From JBCCGG01 sp039029395 (GTDB taxonomy: Bacteria; Pseudomonadota; Alphaproteobacteria; Kiloniellales; JAKSDN01), in the NCBI GenBank assembly GCA_039029395.1, contig JBCCGG010000074.1:1-14229 (forward strand): a stretch of 14,229 nt of DNA, read 5' to 3'. How positions within the stretch are numbered: position 1 is the stretch's first letter; the number at the start of each line of letters is the position of its first letter. Shown here one piece after another: positions 9,363 to 14,229 of this stretch. Position numbers and translations under genes: made by a program. The notes below the pieces were generated by a model. It saw only the letters and a list, made by a program, of their open reading frames with translations, had not been told where the DNA came from and made no database searches.

Positions 9363-11216
9363 TCATCTGGCGCCCATCTGGTGGCTGCTCGCCATGGCGG
9401 ATTGGATCGTCTTCACGATGTTGAAGGCCTCCTTCAGATGGGTCCGCTCGAAGTGGGAGAGATCTTCCGGCGACATGAAGTTATCCGGCGCCTCGCCGCT
9501 TTGGATTTGATGGGACTGGTGCTTAAGGCGGGTGATCGAGATGAACTCGAAGGCTTCCACCAAGTCCTGGGCACCGGACTCGCTCAAGCCGCCGCCCGCG
9601 CGCTCCGCCTGCAGCCGTTGGCGGGTGCTGACCTCGGTGAGTCCGGCCTTCAGGGCGTAGACCCGGGCGATATCGATGATCGGCACCACGCCGCTGTGCT
9701 TCATGTCGAAATGGTGCTTGTGCTCGCCGCCACGAATTAGGACGAAATTGCGGAAAAAGCCAATCGGCGGCGTATGGGTGAGCGCGTTGCCCACCAGGTG
9801 GGCGATAAAGATGCTGTTGGCCTGGGCTTTCTTCACCGCGAAGTCCTGCAGGGACTGGAACAAGCCACTCTCGCCGAAGATTGGCCGTAGATCGAAGAGC
9901 ACGCTGGTCAACATCTGGGCCATGGGCGCCGGCTCGGCGATCCATGAGGTGAAGTATTTGCGCCAGGCCTTCATCGGCTGGCGCCACTTGTCGGTCACCG
10001 CCATCATCTCGCCCGGGCAATAGACGTAGCCGCAAACATTGAGGCCATCGCAGACCCAGCGCGACAGAGCCGTGAAGTAGGCGCTATGGGATTCGGGATC
10101 GTAGGCGTCGTCGAGCAAAAGGCAATTGTCCTGATCGGACACGCCGGTCTGCTCCTGACGCGCCTGGGAGCCGCTGGCGAGCCAGACATAGGGCACCGGC
10201 GGAGGGCCGAGTTCGGCCTCGGCCATGCCTATCAGGCGCCGGGTCACCGCATCGCATATGCTAGTGACGATGTGACCGACACTGTGGGCGGCGGCACCGG
10301 ACTCGACCAGATCGACCAACAGGCGGGGCACCTGTGCGACAATTTGGGCCAGCTCCTCGGGCGTACGGCGCCGGGCGATGTCGCTGACCAAATAGACCGC
10401 CGATTGGGACTGCCGGCGCACCAGATTGGTGTTGGTGATGATCCCAATCAACCGCCCACGCTCGGTGACCGGCAGGTGGCGGATGCGCTTCTGGGTCATC
10501 ACCAGAAGTACGTCGAGCGCCGGGCGCCCTGCCTCGATGGTAACCGGATTTGGCGTCATCACCGCCACGACCGGACGCTCGACATCCAAGCCCTCGGCCA
10601 CCACCCGGTCTCGCAAATCGCTGTCGGTCACGATGCCAACGAGGGAGTCCTGGGCCATGACTGGCAGGCAGGAGATGTCGCGCGAACGCATCAACTGCGC
10701 CGCCGAGCGAATGGAACTGTCCTGCTCGATTGTCACCGGCTCAGGCGTCATGATCGACGTCAGGTCGGCGGACATCGTCGCGACCGCCCCATCGGCACCT
10801 GTCGGCGCTGGCGTCTCATCCCGAGAGACCATGGGCACGAAGAATTCGGAGAAGCCAGGAACGCTCTCGCCGAGGCGGGCGAAGACGCTTTTCGGCAGCT
10901 GCAGGAGCTCGAGATCTTCGAGGCAGAGGATACGGTTTGGCGCGGTGCCCTCGCCCAGAAGGGCGCGCACGCCAAAAGCTTCCCCTTCGCCCAGATGCAT
11001 CAGGGTGCTTTCGTCGGGCGCACGCACCTCGACCCCGCCGGCGCGGATCAGGGAGAGAGACTCGACCTTCTGGCCCGGCTCAACCAGAGTCTCGCCTTTC
11101 AAGGCTCGGACGACCTCGACCTGACGGCTCAGGTCGGCGAGGGCGTCCGCTGGCAGACTCTTGAAGGCGGGATGGCCTGCAAGGAAATCCTCAAGCGCCT
11201 TGAGATCAACGGCCAT
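9363..11216 (-). CDS. cNMP-binding / CBS-pair / DUF294 nucleotidyltransferase-like protein
   Basis: From the ATG at 11216 (GAGG ten bases upstream) the product has 617 residues; an upstream in-frame start would add 18 unlikely residues and run into the terminator hairpin. The order is a cyclic-nucleotide-binding-like domain (about 10-125), two CBS domains (about 152-205 and 217-270), and a DUF294 nucleotidyltransferase-like domain with its C-terminal partner (about 290-605). The nucleotidyltransferase signature is GSQARQEQTG (349-358) followed by D361 and D363 (SDQDN). The cNMP pocket is degenerate: FGVRALL stands where FGELAL is usual, so the ribose-binding Glu is V83, and binding of cAMP is doubtful. 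This family often neighbours ActP-like symporters with DUF4212 partners. It is cytoplasmic and probably senses adenylates through the CBS pair (family inference). The activity and substrate are not established. Confidence 0.92.
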   Translation of the reverse strand: MAVDLKALEDFLAGHPAFKSLPADALADLSRQVEVVRALKGETLVEPGQKVESLSLIRAGGVEVRAPDESTLMHLGEGEAFGVRALLGEGTAPNRILCLEDLELLQLPKSVFARLGESVPGFSEFFVPMVSRDETPAPTGADGAVATMSADLTSIMTPEPVTIEQDSSIRSAAQLMRSRDISCLPVMAQDSLVGIVTDSDLRDRVVAEGLDVERPVVAVMTPNPVTIEAGRPALDVLLVMTQKRIRHLPVTERGRLIGIITNTNLVRRQSQSAVYLVSDIARRRTPEELAQIVAQVPRLLVDLVESGAAAHSVGHIVTSICDAVTRRLIGMAEAELGPPPVPYVWLASGSQARQEQTGVSDQDNCLLLDDAYDPESHSAYFTALSRWVCDGLNVCGYVYCPGEMMAVTDKWRQPMKAWRKYFTSWIAEPAPMAQMLTSVLFDLRPIFGESGLFQSLQDFAVKKAQANSIFIAHLVGNALTHTPPIGFFRNFVLIRGGEHKHHFDMKHSGVVPIIDIARVYALKAGLTEVSTRQRLQAERAGGGLSESGAQDLVEAFEFISITRLKHQSHQIQSGEAPDNFMSPEDLSHFERTHLKEAFNIVKTIQSAMASSHQMGAR

Positions 11217-11229
11217 GCTTTGCGACCTC

Positions 11230-11264
11230 TGGGAAAAGAAAGGCTCCGCGGAGACCGCGGAGCC
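11230..11264 (-). terminator. Rho-independent terminator between the symporter and DUF294 genes
   Basis: Ten-base perfect GC-rich arms (GGCTCCGCGG and CCGCGGAGCC) with a three-base loop lie at 11242-11264. On the minus strand they are followed by TTTCTTTTCCC. The hairpin lies between the symporter stop (11306) and the DUF294 start (11216). It should end most transcripts of the upstream pair, with possible readthrough into the DUF294 gene, and it ends only 14 bases before that ATG. Confidence 0.75.
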
Positions 11265-11305
11265 CGGCAAGTTTAGGGGACGTCAACACACTGCGCAAAC
11301 AGCGC

Positions 11306-13081
11306 CTAGTGCTCGACCGCGACTCCCGCCCCCCGGGGGATGCGGATATTCTCGACTAGGTGCTGAATGTGCTCAGGCGGCGCCTTGGTTGCCCGCGACA
11401 GGGCGAAGGCCACGGTGAAATTGACCAGGGCGCCAACCGCTCCGAAGGCCTCCGGCGAGATACCGAGGAACCAATTGTCCGGCGTGTTGGCCATCACCTC
11501 GGTCCCCTTGATGAAGAACCAGCCCTTGAACCAGAAGATATAGACAAGGGTGATGCCCAGACCCGCCAGCATGCCGCCGACGGCGCCGATGTTGTTTACG
11601 CGCTTGTTGAAGATCCCCATCATGAGCACCGGAAAGATCGAGGATCCCGCCAAGCCGAAGGCAAGCGCCACGACCTGTGCCGCGAAGCCGGGTGGATTGA
11701 GGCCTAGGTAGCCAGCCACGCAGATCGCCAAAGCCATGGCGACACGCGCTGCCAAGAGCTCGGCCCGCTCGGAAATCTTCGGCATGAAGATGCCCTTCAG
11801 AAGATCATGGGAAATCGCCGAAGAGATCGCTAACAAGAGCCCGGCCGCGGTTGAGAGCGCCGCCGCCAGACCGCCGGCTGCAACCAGGGCGATCACCCAG
11901 TTCGGCAGGTTGGCGATCTCGGGATTGGCGAGCACCATGATGTCGCGGTCGACCTTGACCATCTCGTTGCCCTTCCAGCCCCAGGCCTCTGCCTTCTTGT
12001 TAAACTCGGCGTTTTGGTCGTTGTAGTACTGAACTTTGCCGTCGTGGTTTTTGTCCTCCCACGCCAGCAGACCGGTCTTCTCCCAGTTTTTGAACCACTG
12101 GGGCCGATCCTCGTAGACCAGGTTGCCGTCGGGTGAGCCGACCTGACCAATCTGGATTGTGTCGGTGAAGTTGACCCGCGCCATGGCGCCGACCGCCGGG
12201 GCCGTGGTGTAGAGAATGGCGATGAAGAGCAGTGCCCAACCCGCCGAGAAACGCGCGTCGCGTACCTTCGGCACGGTGAAGAAGCGAATAATCACGTGGG
12301 GCAGGCCGGCGGTGCCGATCATCAGCGAGAGCGTGTAAAGCACCAGGTTCAGCGTGCTGCCCGACTGGGCCGTGTACTGGCTGAAGCCGAGATCCTCGAT
12401 CGTCTGGTCGAGCCTGACAAGCAGCGGCGTGCCGCCCTGGGTATCGCTGAACAGGCCCAGCTGCGGGAAGGGATTGTCGGTCAGCTGCAGGGAGATGAAG
12501 ATCGCCGGAATCGTGTAAGCCAGGATCAGGACGCAGTACTGGGCGATCTGGGTGTAGGTGATGCCCCGCATGCCGCCGAGCACAGCGTAGACGAAGACGA
12601 TCGCCATGCCGGCAAAAAGGCCGATCTCGAACTCCACCTCGAGGAAGCGCGAGAAGGCAACGCCGACGCCCTTCATCTGACCGATCACGTAGGTCAGCGA
12701 AGCGACGATGAGGCAGATCACTGCGACGATCCGCGCCGTGTGGGAGTAGTAGCGGTCGCCGATGAACTCCGGCACCGTGAACTTGCCGAACTTGCGCAGG
12801 TAAGGCGCAAGCAGCATGGCCAGCAAGACGTAACCACCGGTCCAGCCCATCAGGAAGATCGAGGCGTCGTAGCCGCGAAAGGCGATCAGGCCGGCCATTG
12901 AGATGAAAGACGCGGCGGACATCCAGTCGGCCGCCGTCGCCATGCCGTTGGCGACAGGATGGACGCCTCGGCCAGCTGCATAGAACTCGCCTGTGGTGCC
13001 GGCACGCGCCCAGATGGCAATCCCGAAGTAGAGCGCGAAGGTCGCGCCAACAACGAGATAGGTTAGAATTTGGAGGTCCAT
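11306..13081 (-). CDS. ActP-like sodium:solute symporter (VC_2705 subfamily)
   Basis: The 591-residue SSF permease has about 13 membrane segments and lies in the inner membrane. It couples import of a small carboxylate, acetate-like by family relation, to sodium (substrate inferred). Landmarks are AADWMSAASFISMAGL (50-65), FTVPEFIGDRY (101-111), the GGMRGITYTQIAQ helix (169-181), and the Na-site helix AAALSTAAGLLLAIS (406-420) with S410 and T411. A long extramembrane loop (about 305-395) contains D343-N354, which matches an EF-hand-type calcium loop (DKNHDGKVQYYN). The ATG at 13081 has GAGGAG seven bases upstream and lies 11 bases after the DUF4212 gene, its usual partner. A strong terminator follows. 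The gene symbol actP is not assigned, because this subfamily is distinct from E. coli ActP. Confidence 0.93.
   Translation of the reverse strand: MDLQILTYLVVGATFALYFGIAIWARAGTTGEFYAAGRGVHPVANGMATAADWMSAASFISMAGLIAFRGYDASIFLMGWTGGYVLLAMLLAPYLRKFGKFTVPEFIGDRYYSHTARIVAVICLIVASLTYVIGQMKGVGVAFSRFLEVEFEIGLFAGMAIVFVYAVLGGMRGITYTQIAQYCVLILAYTIPAIFISLQLTDNPFPQLGLFSDTQGGTPLLVRLDQTIEDLGFSQYTAQSGSTLNLVLYTLSLMIGTAGLPHVIIRFFTVPKVRDARFSAGWALLFIAILYTTAPAVGAMARVNFTDTIQIGQVGSPDGNLVYEDRPQWFKNWEKTGLLAWEDKNHDGKVQYYNDQNAEFNKKAEAWGWKGNEMVKVDRDIMVLANPEIANLPNWVIALVAAGGLAAALSTAAGLLLAISSAISHDLLKGIFMPKISERAELLAARVAMALAICVAGYLGLNPPGFAAQVVALAFGLAGSSIFPVLMMGIFNKRVNNIGAVGGMLAGLGITLVYIFWFKGWFFIKGTEVMANTPDNWFLGISPEAFGAVGALVNFTVAFALSRATKAPPEHIQHLVENIRIPRGAGVAVEH
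12020..12055 (-). other. EF-hand-like calcium-binding loop within the symporter
   Basis: Residues 343-354 of the symporter read DKNHDGKVQYYN. Asp, Asn and Asp occupy loop positions 1, 3 and 5, Gly position 6, and a hydrophobic Val position 8, as in EF-hand or dockerin-type loops. Position 12 is Asn rather than the usual Glu or Asp. It sits in a hydrophilic loop between membrane segments. Confidence 0.55.
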
Positions 13082-13092
13082 GGTCGCGCTCC

Positions 13093-13389
13093 TCAGTGTC
13101 CGCTGGCGTGTTCGTCGTCTTCTTCGTCGGTCTCCTCGACGCCGAACTCACGGTCGAGCGCGTTCATCCTGAAGGCGTAGACGAAGACCAAAATGAGGAA
13201 CACGTAGATGGATCCTTGCTGGGCGAACCAGAAGCCCAGTCCGGCGCCGCCCACGTCAATCGCGTCGAGCGCCTTGTGAAACACCAGACCGAAGCCGTAG
13301 GACACCAGCGCCCAAATCACCAGGCAAATGGTGACCAGCCTTAGGTTGGCTTTCCAGTAGGCTTGGCCAGAATCTTCACGGTCAGCCAT
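13093..13389 (-). CDS. DUF4212 small subunit of the ActP-like symporter
   Basis: The 98-residue protein has two membrane helices (about 16-36 and 58-73), the YWKANLRL motif just before the first and GFWFAQQGSIYVF leading into the second, and an acidic C-terminal tail (EETDEEDDEHASGH). These are the marks of DUF4212 proteins, which are encoded directly before VC_2705-type symporters and presumably form a complex with them. The ATG at 13389 is chosen because GAGGAG lies nine bases upstream; an in-frame extension to 13440 would cover a leader hairpin. It is the first gene of the symporter operon and is divergent from mdh. Confidence 0.92.
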   Translation of the reverse strand: MADREDSGQAYWKANLRLVTICLVIWALVSYGFGLVFHKALDAIDVGGAGLGFWFAQQGSIYVFLILVFVYAFRMNALDREFGVEETDEEDDEHASGH

Positions 13390-13399
13390 CGATGTATTC

Positions 13400-13441
13400 T
13401 CCTCTTCGAGGACGAAAGGCGACCCAGCCTCTTGGGTCACC
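13400..13441 (-). promoter_or_regulatory. Two hairpins in the DUF4212-symporter mRNA leader
   Basis: On the minus strand, bases 13441-13418 form a nine-pair stem (GGTGACCCA with TGGGTCGCC, one G-U pair, six-base loop). Just after it, TCCTC (13412-13408) can pair with GAGGA (13404-13400) around a three-base loop. That GAGGA is the Shine-Dalgarno sequence of the DUF4212 gene, so the second hairpin would mask it. This suggests post-transcriptional control, but the stem is short and may be incidental. Confidence 0.35.
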
Positions 13442-13463
13442 GAAAGGATGCTTGGCCGAAACA

Positions 13464-13485
13464 GTTCGAATGAACCTGCGGTTCA
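13464..13485. promoter_or_regulatory. GTTC/GAAC inverted half-sites between DUF4212 and mdh
   Basis: The perfect palindrome TGAACC-TGC-GGTTCA lies at 13471-13485. The preceding GTTC (13464-13467) forms a second, overlapping inverted repeat with the same GAAC. The cluster sits in the 256-bp divergent region 13390-13645, where an operator for either the symporter operon or mdh would be expected. Otherwise that region holds only a small CTGAC-AAAA-GTCAG hairpin (13559-13572) and no clear promoter boxes. Confidence 0.4.
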
Positions 13486-13645
13486 CGAGATGGCGATGCC
13501 GCGTTGGCCTGCTCCCTTCTTCCAAAGAGTTCTATAGGGCGCCCGATCGAGATCAGCGCTGACAAAAGTCAGTGTGAGAGGCACATTCCTGGCGTATGAG
13601 TGCTTTCCGTTGGTTTCATAAGGCACCACCGGGAGCGCATCCCCC

Positions 13646-14229
13646 ATGGCACGACGGAAAATCGCACTGATCGGGGCCGGTCAGATCGGCGGCACCTTGG
13701 CTCTTTTGTCGGGCTTGAAGGAGCTCGGCGACATCGCGCTCTTCGACATCGTCGACGGCGTGCCGCAAGGAAAGGCGCTCGACATTGCCCAGGCCGGCCC
13801 CGTGGTCGGTTACGACGCTCAGCTGCTAGGCGCCAGCAAGTACTCGGCGATCAAGGGCGCGGATGTGGTGATCGTAACCGCCGGCATTCCCCGTAAACCG
13901 GGTATGAGCCGGGACGACCTGCTGGACACCAACTCCAAGGTCATGCAGGCGGTCGCCGACGGCATCAAGCGATACTGCCCCAAGGCCTTCGTGATCTGCA
14001 TCACCAATCCGCTCGACGCCATGGTCTGGGTGCTGCGCGAGGCCTGCGGCCTGCCCGCCAACATGGTGGTCGGCATGGCCGGGGTGCTCGATTCCGCGCG
14101 CTTCCGCCACTTCATCGCCGAGGAGCTCTCGGTCTCGGTCGAGGACGTCAGCGCCTTCGTGCTGGGCGGACACGGCGACACCATGGTGCCCATGGTGCGC
14201 TACACCACGGTCGCCGGCATCCCCTTGCC
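13646..14229 (+). CDS. mdh: Malate dehydrogenase, N-terminal 194 residues (runs off the edge)
   Basis: The frame from ATG 13646 stays open to the right edge, giving about 60 percent of the usual 320-residue enzyme. It interconverts malate and oxaloacetate with NAD in the TCA cycle. The Rossmann motif is IGAGQIGGTLA (9-19), with the NAD-ribose Asp at D34 (LFDIVDG). The mobile substrate loop IPRKPGMSRDDLL (81-93) carries R83 and R89 as in malate rather than lactate dehydrogenases. The catalytic pair is D149 with R152 (VLDSARFRHF) and H176 (LGGHGDTMVP). This is the LDH-like MDH type typical of alphaproteobacteria. The ribosome-binding site is weak (GGGAG about ten bases before the ATG). It is divergent from the DUF4212-symporter operon. 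In many relatives sucCD follows, outside this window. Confidence 0.95.
   Translation, partial: MARRKIALIGAGQIGGTLALLSGLKELGDIALFDIVDGVPQGKALDIAQAGPVVGYDAQLLGASKYSAIKGADVVIVTAGIPRKPGMSRDDLLDTNSKVMQAVADGIKRYCPKAFVICITNPLDAMVWVLREACGLPANMVVGMAGVLDSARFRHFIAEELSVSVEDVSAFVLGGHGDTMVPMVRYTTVAGIPL

Noticed and set aside
10086..11276. Plus-strand 396-codon open frame
   Set aside because: It is antisense to the cNMP/CBS/DUF294 gene, whose domains are unmistakable. The peptide shows the His/Arg/Asp-rich composition of a shadow frame.
13590..13605. Sigma-54-like promoter TGGCGTATGAGTGCTT upstream of mdh
   Set aside because: Only nine bases separate GG and GC; sigma-54 promoters need ten, and this spacing is strict.

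Overview
The window looks like a chromosomal segment of a high-GC alphaproteobacterium, probably a Rhodospirillales-type organism. This is judged from codon usage, the eukaryote-like type II NADP isocitrate dehydrogenase, the lactate-dehydrogenase-like malate dehydrogenase, and the set of symporter-type signalling genes; no marker gene here fixes the taxon.

Layout. Positions 1-1219 hold nested insertion-sequence debris: the 3' end of an IS630-family element that landed in a TA inside orfA of an IS3-family (IS407-type) element, whose orfB is intact. Positions 1356-6861 hold a four-gene minus-strand operon: a CheY-like receiver, a membrane PAS/pseudo-kinase protein fused to a DEDDh 3'-5' exonuclease, a small two-helix membrane protein, and a sodium:solute-symporter/histidine kinase hybrid of the CbrA/CrbS type. 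Divergent from it is icd (7067-8287, plus), followed by a second CheY-like receiver very similar to the first. Positions 8825-13389 hold a minus-strand cluster: DUF4212 small subunit, VC_2705-type (ActP-like) symporter, a strong terminator hairpin, a cNMP/CBS/DUF294 nucleotidyltransferase-like protein, and a small unknown membrane protein. Divergent from that is mdh, which runs off the right edge.

How the genes fit together (inference). Two TCA-cycle dehydrogenases are interleaved with an organic-acid symporter pair and a transporter-derived sensor kinase. From family knowledge, such kinases (CrbS, CbrA) control acetate or amino-acid use, and ActP-like symporters carry acetate or other small carboxylates. 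The window therefore reads as a carboxylate uptake, sensing and oxidation island. Neither receiver has a DNA-binding domain, so the output of the signalling pathway is not visible here. The most unusual element is the exonuclease joined to a membrane-bound kinase-like sensor that has lost its phospho-acceptor histidine. No tRNA, rRNA, CRISPR array or replication origin was seen, and no gene-free stretch exceeds 300 bases.
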